This document shows, in pieces, positions 36,966 through 48,700 of a stretch of DNA of 64,000 nucleotides (the first letter of the stretch is position 1; every line of letters begins with the position of its first letter). The notes below the pieces were generated by a model that ran no database searches, had not been told where the DNA came from, and saw nothing but the letters and a program-made list of their open reading frames with translations. A program made the position numbers and the translations under genes. The DNA lies in assembly GCA_022829145.1 (NCBI GenBank), contig CM040741.1, positions 57,436,547 through 57,500,546 on the forward strand, given 5' to 3'. This DNA is from Albula goreensis. Its lineage: Eukaryota > Chordata > Actinopteri > Albuliformes > Albulidae.

Positions 36966-39900
36966 CGCCGAAAGGGAAGATTGTTAAAACACATGCAAGG
37001 CGGACACTGACATCTGCTGCACACATTGAAAACTAACCAAATTGTAAGAATACAAATGTTCTGGCGTCTGAGGTACCAAGTAAAACGTCCTAAACACAAC
37101 TCAGCTACCCTAACCTACTATAAAAATTACGACTATGTAGGCTAATTAAACAATATCGAAAACATATCAATCTGAAATACATAATAATGAAAGAAAATGG
37201 TACACAAAACGAGTAAATAATCAAATTTATCCAGTCATGTAATCATTACCTTTTTTTTTTGATATTTATTTTTGATCGATTATTTAGCCCACCTTACACA
37301 GCATCATAACAGTCTTTATTTCTGTAAAGAAACTCCTATCATAAAGGTGGATTTACTTGAAAGAAGAAGAGGTACGATGGGGAGTTTTGATTTTAGTGTA
37401 TATCAAACTGATGAGGAACCTTAACTGGAAAACTGGGATTTGACAATGAATACAATTGTGGTTGTTAAGTATTTTCATAAATCTGTTGTCAGTTTGTCTT
37501 TTCACGTTTAGCGAAATGCTGTAGTTAGGCATCTTACAGGATTTAGTATATGAACATATACTTTGAATTATTGGGTATTTGCATATTTTCTAGTTTCTGT
37601 ATATTGCATAGAAACTGTGTAAATGAAAAAAATGTCAACGAATTTGATTCATCTGAAAAAGTTTGATAATGCTGACATCTAGTGTTGTGTTTTAGACCTT
37701 CTTTGAGTGTAGTCATACTGCTCTCACGGTAGAGGCATTTAGGTTAGATTCTGTGGTCTCCTTCAATGAGTACATCATTCAATTTCATGATCCAAAGTAT
37801 GTGAAAATATGAATGAGGCAGCTTTATCAGATTCTTTCATTGTATGACCTGCCAATCAAAAAAGGCATGACAAGCTTTCAGTATAAGTGCATTGTGATTA
37901 GCTTTCATCTCAAGTTCCTGTCTTAACTCATTTATCTAGAAGTACCCTCCAAAATCTACAGTCTGTCACAAGTTTGATAAAACAAAACATGCAAGTGTTG
38001 GTGAAAATGGTGAAAAACTGCTTTGCATTATGTTGAGTAACCTTAAAAATATAATCATACTTCATGATCATGACCATTGCAGTGAAAATTAAAAATGGCT
38101 GTCTTGTCTTGTCTACTGCTTTCAAAAGTGTGACTTTCCATAAATATAATGGAAAACATTTGTCCTCTGAGTTATAGAAATCAAACAAGAGCTGATTGGG
38201 TATCTGGTTTTAAAAGATTTGTTGATGCTTGAAAGATGAAGTTTTTGACACTGCTGTTGTAACCACGGCAGAGTATTATATGACCTGAATAATCTGTGTA
38301 TTCAGTGTTATGCTCCATCAGCTTCATACTTAACACTCAATACTATGCATTGTAATTGTTATGTGGAACATTTATAATTTTGAAATTAATTAAGATATCT
38401 GGTGAATAGTATATGAGATATGACCCAAATGTTATATTTCATTGCCAAGAGAAAATCACAAAAGCAATAGTTTTAATAAGTTTAATCAATCTTCTTGAGA
38501 ACAAAAGCTAGAAAATTAGCATTTGTTTAGAGGTTTGTTGACAAAAATCTTGAGGGTTCTGTCATACAGTACTTGAAGCATTACCTCAAAAAACACATGG
38601 TTCAGATCAGCTGTGGCAAACAAAATTCACATTTTAAGTTTGAATTAATTTCCCCTTGCCACACAAAAGCAGTCCACAAATAAAAGCATCACAATCAATC
38701 ACTCAATCAATCAATCACTTCTTCAGGTCATAATGCATTCATTATAGACCCTTTTGGACACAAAAGCAATGAAAGCAGATTTACCTCCTATGTTTAACTC
38801 TGCTTTCTTCAAGTTGAAAAGGCTTGTAGAATTCTTACCAATCTCTCATCTTCCCTGACATCATTTCATTTCAGAATTTGCTGGTGTTACAGTGAAACAC
38901 TTTATGAAATAACGTTTGTAAAGCAAAAGCAGAAAAACCCATACAGAGCTGAAATTCATGTTTGGAATCAAGTTGTCAGTGTGGTCTCATGTAGTGTAAC
39001 ATACATATATTTTAACAAGGAAAAATACAGAGGTAAAATATTAGGTCACAAATAAATAATCTAAAATAACTTATTTAAAGCAAGGTTGGGAAGCAGAATC
39101 ACAGTAAGTGTTAATAAAATATTATGATAAATATGGTCTTCATAAGCATAGGAATAACAGAAAAACATGCTTGTGCATAACATTATGCAAAATTATTAGT
39201 AGACATTATTTAGAACACAATCAATGCCCTTGCATTCATGCTGCCTAAGGTATCATGTGCACTAGGCTGATAATGCTAGATCCTTGAACTGTAAATCTTT
39301 GTTAGGCTAAAGCCTCAATTTCTGACAGTAACTAGCTGAATTATCGTGTGGCCAACTCCATTGCTTCTAGTCAAGAAACACTGAAAACACTCGGTATTTC
39401 TGCTGAGTCATTTCAACTGCTTATAAAATGTTCAGTAAGCATTTGCATTTCATAGTCCTGTCATTAATATGAAAGATCCAGTTTGGTTTTGAGAACCATG
39501 TCACATCCAACAAAAAGCACACAATAATTTTCTATGAAGTTCATAAGCCTTGCAGGAAGCACTGCAGCTGCCAACATTATTAACTGAAACTTCCTGTAAC
39601 ATTGTGCTTTCCAGTGATATCATGGTTGACATTCATCATTTTTAGACTTCCAACTAAATATGATTTTCTGCTCTAAGAAATTCTGCAAGCATTTTTGATA
39701 CAAGACTAAGTCATGATATAAAAAGGAGCATACTGAATTGGCTTATTAACAGATCACTCAAATAAATCCAAACCTAAGTTAAATAAATCATAAATGTTTA
39801 CAACAGCAAGTGCATTCAATTAAAACTGTGCGATTACAGAATCAGATGAAGCATAACTTAAGAAAAATGTACTGCATAAATGCATGCGCAACATTATTCT

Positions 39901-40255
39901 CTCTGGTATTGCTTCAATGTTTGTTTGTAGCAGCTAATAAGACAATGACATAAAGATCAGTAAATTAGAAGTAACAGGCAGCATTCGTATAGCAGCCAGA
40001 TCTGTTCAATACAACCGCATTGCAGAGGATGGAATATTCAATGTAACACCAAGGAAATACTGTTTAAAAATACATATCCATGACATGTACAAAGAAATAA
40101 AAAAAAGTGCTCAGACAAATAATACTGTAAATATGGTCAGTAAAACCGTTTTGAGGTTATGGATCATCTTAAGTGTACACAGAAACCGAACACTGCAGGA
40201 ACCCAGTGTTAAAATTGAGAAGAGCGCTGAAAAATAGGTCAAATTCTATGTTATA
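36931..40255. other. intergenic region between wdfy3 promoter and the hydrolase 3' end
   Basis: About 3.3 kb of AT-rich DNA. It must contain the 3'UTR and polyadenylation site of the hydrolase gene (minus strand). TTTATT (AATAAA on the minus strand) occurs at about 37264 and 37315, but no clear signal was found close to the stop codon. No coding exon is seen. Confidence 0.7.
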
Positions 40256-40490
40256 TCAGCATATGGCCTGGAACTTGCTGTACTCCTCTTTGACATAGCC
40301 ATACACTGTGTGGTAGAAATGCCTGTCAGGTGCCATCAGGTCAGTGACGATCTCTGTGTGGTCCATTTTAGGCAGGAGTTGAAGGGACACCTTCACAGAG
40401 AGTGAGGCCAGGACCTCTGCAAACCTTACAGAAGACTCCACAGGAACAATGATGTCATTTGTTCCGTGGAGTAAGCAGAAGGGAGGCACT
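40256..40490 (-). CDS. hydrolase last coding exon (residues 292-369), Asp and His of the triad
   Basis: The exon encodes VPPFCLLHGTNDIIVPVESS, then LLPKMDHTEIVTDLMAPD, and ends SKFQAIC followed by TGA at 40258-40256. The acceptor is TGTACAG|. Confidence 0.93.
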
Positions 40491-41962
40491 CTGTACAAGG
40501 AAAACAAACAAAAAGGAATGACTGGATTTTCATATACTTCAATAAAGTCGTCTTCAGTGAGCCTAAGATCATCAAATCATCTCTTGTGATTTCTTAGGAT
40601 TAACATGCATATTCCCTTCTGCCAGATTATTTGGGATATCACCTTTAACCATGCTAAATGAAGGTGTTCAGGCTCTATGGAAATGTGAAACATTTTTTGT
40701 AAACTTGGTTTTTTGTAAAGTTTTTTTTTGGTTTTTTGTAAAGTTGGTACATTTTGAGGGATTTTACCACAGCCATTGTTTGAATACAATGAAGAGAACA
40801 CCCCCAGAATGTATTTGAATCGTAAATACTGAAATAAAATTACACAGAATAATGCACTGACATTGGAGAGGTTAAGGCAGGCTTACCTCTCCATCTTGTC
40901 CTCGGTGAGCTTTTTTAATAAATGTGTGGGTGAGTAAAACTCAAAATTCTCCACACCTCCCATGGCTTTGTGCATTGTGGAAACATACTCGATTCCCCGC
41001 ATCTTCTCATGCTGGTAATGGTCAAGTATATTGTAAACACCACTTAACCCTGCAATTACAGGAAAAGACATACAGAAAAACTCAGTCAATCATTCCCTTA
41101 GTTTTTAAAACCAATAATCATAGCTTGTCAAATATGATGACCTGCATTACACAAACTACACTGTTTATGCATGACATAAACACCTGATCAACCTGATCAC
41201 CTGAACTATAAATATAAAAATTGTGAAATCAGGTATAGTTTATCCACCTCACTTGAATCTGATGCCCTAAATTGCACCTTATCCAGTTGAAGTCTGTAAA
41301 TAATGAACTTTCAGAAAAAAAAGCTGTTTAGTGATGATGACTGGTTATGACCATGACACACTGACTTTGTGCTGTGCATTATCGTAAATATATCCACTTT
41401 ACTGCAAAGGAAATTCACATTTTTAGACACAAGGATATATGATATTCTGAGGAACCAAACTTCAAAGGAAAATCTGCTGAAAATACAAAGATGGACTCTT
41501 TTAATGATACACAAAAAGCATCAAATTTTAATTCCTAGGAAGAAAATCCATTGTGTTTCAGTACAACCACCATTTTCAATTCTCCTTTATTCAATGGATG
41601 TAAGTGCACTTCCTGACTGAAAAAATCTATGGGTAGTGGCAGAAGGCTTTTTCAACCCATTTACTCTCTACAATGTTAATGCAGAGTTTGTGTGTGATGC
41701 CTTTACCTGTGACGCCTTTGATTGACAGGGTGATTTCCTTCTGTTTGGCTGCCTCTATTGCCAGCTCTTCAGTTCCCTCAACCAGAAAGAGTGTGGTCAG
41801 TGCACACAAGTGTGCACCTGCTGAGTGGCCAATCAATACAATGTTGCCCTATTAACAGATAAAGAGAGGACAATTGCACCCCTGCCAAGCATTACTACAC
41901 AGCACATGCCCCTGTACAATTGCCCCAGTACAATCCATTTTACATCAAACACTACAGTTAAG

Positions 41963-42026
<64 letters not shown>

Positions 42027-43628
42027 GTAAATAACTGTATCATGCAAAAATCATTCATGTCTGTTTTTCTCTCTTGTTAATTTCTCTTTTTATTTTTTAC
42101 AGACATGGTATATGTTCTCATCCAGCTCTGTTCTGAATATGTTGCATGACGCAAAAACTAATAAAGCTGGTTCAAAACCCCATGAGAAAAAAATCATCGC
42201 TCATTTCCTGAGAATTCCATTTTTTGGATAAACAACATTTTTTCATGAAAGCAACAATATGAGACTGATTTGCGGTGTAAGACTTTCAATAATACAAGGA
42301 GGCGTTGCTGTAGTGACAGTTAAAATGAAATGTTTTCATGCATAACTTACTTTATCCATGTTGAACTTGGGTCCATTTTCCCCTACCCAGGCAAGGCAAT
42401 CAGCAATATCTTGAGCCATATGTAAAACAGTTCCCTGTGAATAGATGCATATTGTATGACATTCCACAAATAGCTTTTTACTGCGACTGTAATATTTTGT
42501 TTTACACATTTATCAAAGCAGAATGTATTTTTTTCATCTCATGTTAAAATGTTATACTACAAATAGCATGAAAAAGCATCTGCACATTTCAGTAGTACTA
42601 TGCGTTTTATCGCCTCTATGCAGCTGCACCTGGGTGACATCATACCTTTGGATAGGTGGCATAATCAGGGCAAACCACAGTGGCATTGAGTTCCTTAGCC
42701 ATCTGCAAGGCTAGCAGGCAGTATATGGCTCTCTCTCCTGAACCCCATGCCCCTCCATACACAAAAACAACCACAGGGGTAGGAACACAACCCGAATGGC
42801 CCATACTTGGAGCATAATACAAGTCCAATTTGTTCCCACGACGACCAAAACTGATACCCTAAGGCAAAACATGACAGACATTTGGAACTTAATCGCTGCA
42901 CACTGACATCCACAGTAAAGACATTTCACTAGGATATATACACAATCTAATTTCTACAAAACTACATTTTTTGCAGATGTTATTTAAAAAAAAGTACTGA
43001 TCATAATTTTAAAATTTTGAAAAACCTGTCTTTTACCCAATTAGAATCACAAAAAATGTTAGTACAGTCTACACAGTGCTCATATTGATATTCATTTTAG
43101 TTACACATACCTTTTCATAATGTTTATGGTTATCAGTATTATTGTACCATGATTTCCACTGGAAGTACAGTTTCCCATACTGAAGATACTTGAGCATTTC
43201 CAACACCGCTCTAGTTAGTGAATATATCCGCCTGCGGAGGGGCAAAATGGACAATAAAAGTAAAACTAAAATCCAATGCACTTGAAACAGAAGCAGCACT
43301 TATGGCAATATTATAATATAGGTTCGCTTTAAAATCTATGCAAATTTTACCTTGGTCTGAGAGCCTCTATATATTTTTTGTACCCTGGTTTATTTGGCCA
43401 GCCATACATCCACTGTGCAACGAGTGAGATACTATAAGGAATGATGACAAATAATGCCCCCGCTGCCATCGGCAGGGAAACATGGTACTTCAACCCCAAC
43501 CTGGAGGAGAACGTTACAATAAACAGTTAATTATAATTAGAATAAGAATATGAATAAGAAGAAGAGGGGGAAGGAAAAAAGAATTCATTAACTGAATGTG
43601 AGTGTATGAAAATGTGTGGCACTTACAT
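40256..43628 (-). CDS. membrane-anchored alpha/beta hydrolase, isoprenylcysteine methylesterase-like, complete (369 aa, 8 exons)
   Basis: Exons of 2+150+121+213+84+142+163+235 nt on the minus strand join in phase to 369 codons plus TGA. The start ATG is split by an intron (AT at 43628-43627, G at 43500). Residues ~6-33 form one hydrophobic N-terminal segment, a likely signal anchor. The alpha/beta-hydrolase core shows the oxyanion-hole motif YGGAWGSG (125-132), nucleophile Ser199 in GHSAG, Asp304 in GTNDIIVP and His336 in MDHTEI. Its closest remembered relative is Arabidopsis ICME, which demethylates prenylcysteine methyl esters (shared phrases PVVVFVxGGAW, GHSAGAH, LSGVYN, HGTND). The substrate in fish is unknown; a carboxylesterase acting on a lipidic ester at the ER surface is an inference. 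It is not an AADAC/NCEH1 protein, because the HGGG motif is replaced by YGGAW. Confidence 0.92.
40887..41049 (-). CDS. hydrolase exon 8 (residues 238-291)
   Basis: The exon encodes GLSGVYNILDHYQHEK through THLLKKLTEDKME. The acceptor is TTGCAG| and the donor AGAG|GTAAGC. The LSGVYN phrase parallels LSGGYN of plant ICME. Confidence 0.92.
41707..41848 (-). CDS. hydrolase exon 7 (residues 191-237), nucleophile serine
   Basis: The exon encodes GNIVLIGHSAGAHLCALTTL with the GHSAG nucleophile elbow (Ser199), ending SIKGVT. The acceptor is TTAATAG| and the donor CAG|GTAAAG. Confidence 0.93.
41965..42023. repeat. (AT)n microsatellite
   Basis: An alternating AT run of about 59 bp in a hydrolase intron. 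Confidence 0.97.
42351..42434 (-). CDS. hydrolase exon 6 (residues 163-190)
   Basis: The exon encodes GTVLHMAQDIADCLAWVG then ENGPKFNMDK. The acceptor is TCACAG| and the donor AAA|GTAAGT. Both ends are phase 0. At 84 nt it is too short to stand out as an open frame by itself. Confidence 0.9.
42646..42858 (-). CDS. hydrolase exon 5 (residues 92-162), oxyanion-hole motif
   Basis: The exon encodes GISFGRRGNKLDLYYAP, TPVVVFVYGGAWGSGERAIY and ATVVCPDYATYPK. The acceptor is CCTTAG| and the donor AAG|GTATGA. YGGAW takes the place of the classical HGGG. Confidence 0.92.
43111..43231 (-). CDS. hydrolase exon 4 (residues 51-91)
   Basis: The exon encodes RIYSLTRAVLEMLKYLQYG and ends NNTDNHKHYEK. The acceptor is CCGCAG| and the donor AAG|GTATGT. 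NNT is a potential N-glycosylation site. Confidence 0.9.
43351..43500 (-). CDS. hydrolase exon 3 (residues 1-50), membrane anchor
   Basis: The exon encodes LGLKYHVSLPMAAGALFVI then IPYSISLVAQWMYGWPNKPG, ending ALRP in phase 2. The acceptor is CTCCAG| and the donor CCAAG|GTAAAA. It contains the single hydrophobic segment. Confidence 0.88.
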
Positions 43629-43675
43629 TTTACTGCTCCGGAGATATTAATCTCAGTGGATAGCTAGTGTTCAGT
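43627..43675 (-). CDS. hydrolase exon 2: 5'UTR plus first two bases of the start codon
   Basis: Inferred acceptor CGTCAG|ACTGAAC at 43675 and donor AAAAT|GTAAGT after 43627. Only AT of the ATG lies here; the G is the first base of the next exon. The rest is 5'UTR. Confidence 0.75.
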
Positions 43676-44566
43676 CTGACGATAGAAGAGAACAAGTGTC
43701 AAGGAATTGATTAGAGGCAATATGAACCATGCGAAAGGATATTCCTATAATTAACAACGTAATATGAAAAACAGTATAAATTTGAAATATGAAAAGGATC
43801 ATGAATAGTAATCAGCATTCATCCATGACAATAGTCATCGTTCAATTCTTTCAATCACATTTATTGTATCATTATATTAAATAGTGTACTATATTTTCTC
43901 AAATATTGATTGGGCACTGTAAAATCTACAGTGATACGATGTGAACCACACAACTTTTATATTGGATAATAGTCAAAATTGTCTGTTAATACTAGAATTG
44001 TATTCTATCAAATAACGGAAACCGTAAATAATATTAGTGGTACGGACACAGGACTCGTTGCAGCTTCCATGGTGAAGAGATGGCCTGTTGGAAATGCAGA
44101 CAGCATCTCTGTGTTCCTATTATACCATCTGCCGTGAGATGTTTAACATTTTGTACATGTATTAGACAACACATGGAAATAACAAATGCAGGTCGTCAAA
44201 AGATACCGGTTACAAATCACGAATAACTAGCCGTGGCCTCTCAAAGCATACGCACATCGGCAACGTGGGCCAGTGTAAACGTACGTAAAGCTAAACGATG
44301 GTTTACCCCAGACCAAAGCAGTCAAATATTCGGTTTAATCTCGATATGCATTCAGTAATTATGTCATAACATTTAAATATAGTTTTAAGCTGTGTTGTGA
44401 ATGGTAGTGGCTAGTCAAGGTTATTGTGCACCCATAGCTACCAATGAAGTTCTTAGCCATTGCGAAAACAACATGCATGGATGAAATAAACGTTAATATT
44501 AATCCGCGTAGAATGTACGAATTGTACAGAGTTTACATCGTCTAATAATATTAAATGTTATCTTAC

Positions 44567-44665
44567 TGAAATGAACAGAGAATTAGCAGACCTGCGCACT
44601 TGCCATCCAGCAGACATGAAGAACACGCACAGGAAGCCGGTCTGTCAAAAGACAATAGACTGGAG
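44567..44665 (-). other. putative hydrolase 5'UTR exon 1
   Basis: On the minus strand the donor TTCA|GTAAGA ends an exon at 44567. The exon lies just downstream of a CCAAT/NRF1-like promoter and is not obviously coding. The 5' limit is approximate. Confidence 0.5.
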
Positions 44666-44690
44666 ATTGCGCATGGACAGCCAATCAGAG
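44629..44690. promoter_or_regulatory. putative hydrolase promoter (CCAAT, TGCGCATG, ETS-like)
   Basis: Motifs seen on the plus strand are CCAAT at 44681-44685, TGCGCATG (NRF1 half-site-like) at 44668-44675 and ACAGGAAGCCGG (ETS-like) near 44629-44640. Together they mark a TATA-less promoter for the minus-strand hydrolase. Confidence 0.45.
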
Positions 44691-45691
44691 CAAAGGACCA
44701 GACGGCGCTGGTTTTAAGTGTTTTCCTCTGCAACAATGTATTTCACTGTGCAAGAGCCATTTACAGCAGGTAATATGAACTGCAGCTTCGTGTATTGTAA
44801 ACAATAGCCATGTGTATAGACCTCTTGAATAAACCTCACTGAAATCAAATTACAGTGGCAAAAAACATTGCATTGCTTTTACATTTGCTTGGTACAATCA
44901 CACAAAATGCATGATTTATCCGCTTTTTAGTATCCATCCGTTTTCACTCTTATATGAGATGAGGAGCGTGGTAATTAAAACAACACAGAGACAATAGTTT
45001 AATGCATAGGCAAAATCAATGCATTTAGGCTACAGGTCGGATGTTCACAGAGTGTGGGAAATTTACTCTGTAGTGTCGTATATCGGTTACAACAGCAGGC
45101 GAAGTGGAGGGAATGCGAATTGCATGCAACTTGGAGGGTCCTTTGAAATGTGTGTGGACTGAGATGTACCGACAGCTGAACTGTAAACGGGCTCGATCAC
45201 AGAGTCCATGGAATAATTTAAGGCCGTTTGTATTGAATTTGGCCAATTGCGAAGGGAAAACTTTCAAACGTGTACTTCAAATCTTTACTATTTCACATTG
45301 GCACTGGAATGAAACACTTCATTAGCATGAGCAGAAATCTCACAATGTTTGAGTCCTGGTTACTCTCTGCGCTTGTCAGCAGATCTAAAATCAGGTTTTC
45401 CACCCCCAATTCCAATACCAACCTCTAGAGTAAACTTTTCTTTCTGACCCTGGATCAGTTGATGCGGGGGAAAGTAGGCTATAACGCAATTGGGGCCCAC
45501 CGAGGCGGAGTTAAACTGTACGCTTCTGACGCTGCTTTGCGTGGAGAGGACGCAGGTACAACAGTGCAACTTGTGAATGAAGAGACGGAGTGCCTGACTT
45601 TGCCGTCGAGGAGTAAAAATGTAATCAACTGTTCCGATTCCACTCGGAGTTGGAAAAAGAGGAAATACCACAATCTTTCGAAGTACAAACA
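44691..45691. other. divergent intergenic region and CSPG4-like 5'UTR
   Basis: About 1 kb between two head-to-head genes. The last ~230 bp (45460-45690) is richer in GC and CpG and probably holds the CSPG4-like transcription start and 5'UTR. No TATA box was identified with confidence. Confidence 0.6.
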
Positions 45692-45776
45692 ATGGACGTC
45701 CTTATAAAATGTCCCATGTGGCTTTTGTGGAACGGACTACTACTGCTGTCGCTCTGGAGTAGACTAGCACTGGGAG
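45692..45776 (+). CDS. cspg4: CSPG4-like exon 1: signal peptide (residues 1-28)
   Basis: The ATG at 45692 begins MDVLIKCPMWLLW, followed by the hydrophobic core NGLLLLSLW and SRLALG; cleavage is likely at ALGA|SFYG. The donor is GGAG|GTGAGT, phase 1. An earlier plus-strand frame ending at 45707 is out of frame and not used. Confidence 0.88.
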
Positions 45777-48700
45777 GTGAGTCCCCGAAAACGTCTTGCG
45801 AGGTGCAGATTTAGCCAACTTGTCTCGGTATTTCTTCGACTCTAGGCTACGTAAACGCGAGAAACGAATATATATTTACTGAGTGAAGTTTGTCTTGTAA
45901 CTGAAATTGACCACGCACAAATTTACTGTCACAAAGTCAGCTAGTAGGAAATGTAAACGAATATATGGAGCCCAGCTGGGTAATTTTGAAACATTGTATG
46001 ATCCGTTTCAAAATGGATTTGCTGCAGTGCTAGCTGCTAAACTGCTGGTCTAACTACATGCACCAAAGATGTTCACTATTTATTACCATATCACAATGTG
46101 AATAACGGATTGAAAATTGAGTAAGTAATTGCCTGATGAAAAGATCTTTGAAGGCAAAGCGGACAAACATTGCAATATGTTTACACAATATATTTATCAA
46201 CTATCATCACTAGTTTGCACGCTCTCTAATTCTTCTGTTGGCCTCGTTACGTTTCCCTTGTTTTAATCCTCTTAACTTTGTCCCTCTGACCTAGACATAC
46301 ACGAGCGAGTTATCAGTAGAGATTTTGGATTCCCTTCAGATGCTCTCTACAATATCTACAGTGAACTCCTCTGAATTACAAACAGATAATAAGTGCAGTC
46401 TGATCAAAGTCAATTATTATCTTTTCCCAGCGCTGTTACATTGAACAGTCATGTTTCTTAAATAGAAAAGTTGAAAATATTTCAAACCAGCACTCAGCAT
46501 TGCATTTATACACACATACTTGGGCTAATAAACTTTGGCTGACCTGTGAGACAAAAACTTTTTGTTGATTGTAGTTTCGCCAAATTATAGAATGCAGACA
46601 AGAAAGCAACATATGCCATTACAAAATAACTGATGGTTAGCTATTACATAGCTTTATATTTACAATTTGAATAAGTATCTCTTCGGTATCTCATAGGTCC
46701 TGAAGCATGCATAATTATATCAGTGCGTTCTCAGAGGAGGAGTGCGTTTAACTCTTCATGTAAATCCAGGTTTTACAAATGACAAAGACAATACAATATT
46801 TATATTAGCCTATTTCTGCATGGTTTAAGAAATTCCCACACTGGAGTTCCGTACTGTTTTAAGTTATTTACGTACTTTCCTTGGCATTACTGGGCCAGAT
46901 TTATTTTTTCATGGATGTCAGTCTTAGTAGGTATACATTTATCCGGTATGTTTAGAGAAGGGCTTCTCTGTGAGGAAGGTTGTCGTACGCTGTCTCGGAT
47001 CACGGTTGAACATTAAATATGTGCAGTCTCTCATCTACAGTGAAGATTGGCCAACTCAGTCAAGCCTTAATCGCATTCACTGCAAATCTTTTTCTTACTG
47101 AACTGGATTATTTCTTGGTTAGTCTCATCAGAGCCAGAAAGTGAGAGAGACTGCGCGTGGGGGGAATAATTTTTGGTCTTCATTTTTTTCACAGCATAAA
47201 TTTCAAGGTCAATAGCAATTCCTAACCATTATATTTTTTAAATAAGGGGTAATTGAGATGCAAAAGCATAAAACTATTTGTCTAGTAACAATCATTCAAT
47301 ATGAGGTGGTTTCTAGTTTTACTTTTTATGTCTAAAATATTCACAGTTGACAAAAATGCAAAAAAAAAATTCTGTCTTTAAGGCAATGTAGTCTTAATCA
47401 GCCAAAATGTCAATATTCTTTCCCTCTGCACATTTATTATTCAAGAACAATGGTAGAATAACCCTAGTCTTGTTGAGTGTAGACTTGTCTTGTAATCTGT
47501 GTTCAATCGTTGGTCTTTAGTTTAACACGAAGGACTTCACAAAAATATGTATATGCATTCACAAAAATATGTACACATACACTGTACGGTCTAATAAAAT
47601 ATATAAGCATGGTGAGAGCAGTTTACAGTGTATTCAATATGCACTGTGTTTGGTATCACCAGTCCCAGTTGTAATTCATTTTTTACCTCATTAGGTTGAC
47701 TGAATATTAGACTGTTTTGAGACTGTTGCATTGGGCCAGTGATATTTCTTTAATATCAATGTGGATGATACAGTGGATGTAACAAAATGCCTTTGGGAGC
47801 TCAGTTAAAAGTACCCTGCAGGGATGAAGTTTGCATTTTTGAGGGCTGCATTTTTCTGGAAAAGATGGTGCACTAACTGAGGGGACCACAGCTCTGGATA
47901 ATGAGAGAGCCAGACAGTCCCACTTTGATCACTCCTTTCAGCATTATTATGTGTTCTTTTGTGTTCATTCTAATGTTCACTCACTGCATATTTTGCATGT
48001 TTTAGATTGTTTGTTGGTGGTGACACAGTCATTCCCAACCATATAAAGACACTAATTATATGGTTACACTTGTTACCTGTTAAAAGCTACCTGGAAGAAA
48101 GGATAAGCTAATTGAATACTTTGGATATATACTTACACTTTACTGTTATTCAAACCCGTAACATTTGTTTGTATATTGCCATGTATCTATGTAGAGTATT
48201 TTAGACATGTCACCAGGACTGCCACTAGGACATGGGGACGTATCCCATTTCCTAGTGGCGTACGTAAACACTTTTAAGATCTCTCTTGTGCAATCTTTGT
48301 GTGAGTTTTTTTGTTTGTTTTGTTTTGCTTTTGCTTGATGTAGCAGACACCATTGAAATGATTTACTTCTAAAATCCTTGTCTTGTTCATTGAACTGATT
48401 ACAAAGTCTTGAGTGCACAAAGTCTCTGAATGCACACTGGATGCAAGTGATGAGAAGTAGATGGGTGTGTGCCTTCAGTCACAACAGTCTGTGCTGCGCT
48501 CAGTTCAGATGCAGTCCTACATTCCTTTGCTCTTGCTTGCTAAGTTCAAGGTAACAAATCGACATGATTTCCCTGCACACACAGGTTTTTGGCAGACTGT
48601 TTCTGTGGTGAACGTACAGGATGCAGTCAGAAATTTGGTTCCCTGAGGATATATTCAAACATAGCCTACATAAAATTGAGTCCTAAGTTGATTTTTTTTT

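Noticed and set aside
45375..45470. Imperfect palindromic pair (GATCTAAAATCAGG and TGACCCTGGATCAG), possibly a worn MITE
   Set aside because: The match is short and mismatched, no target duplication is visible, and it overlaps the presumed CSPG4-like 5' flank.
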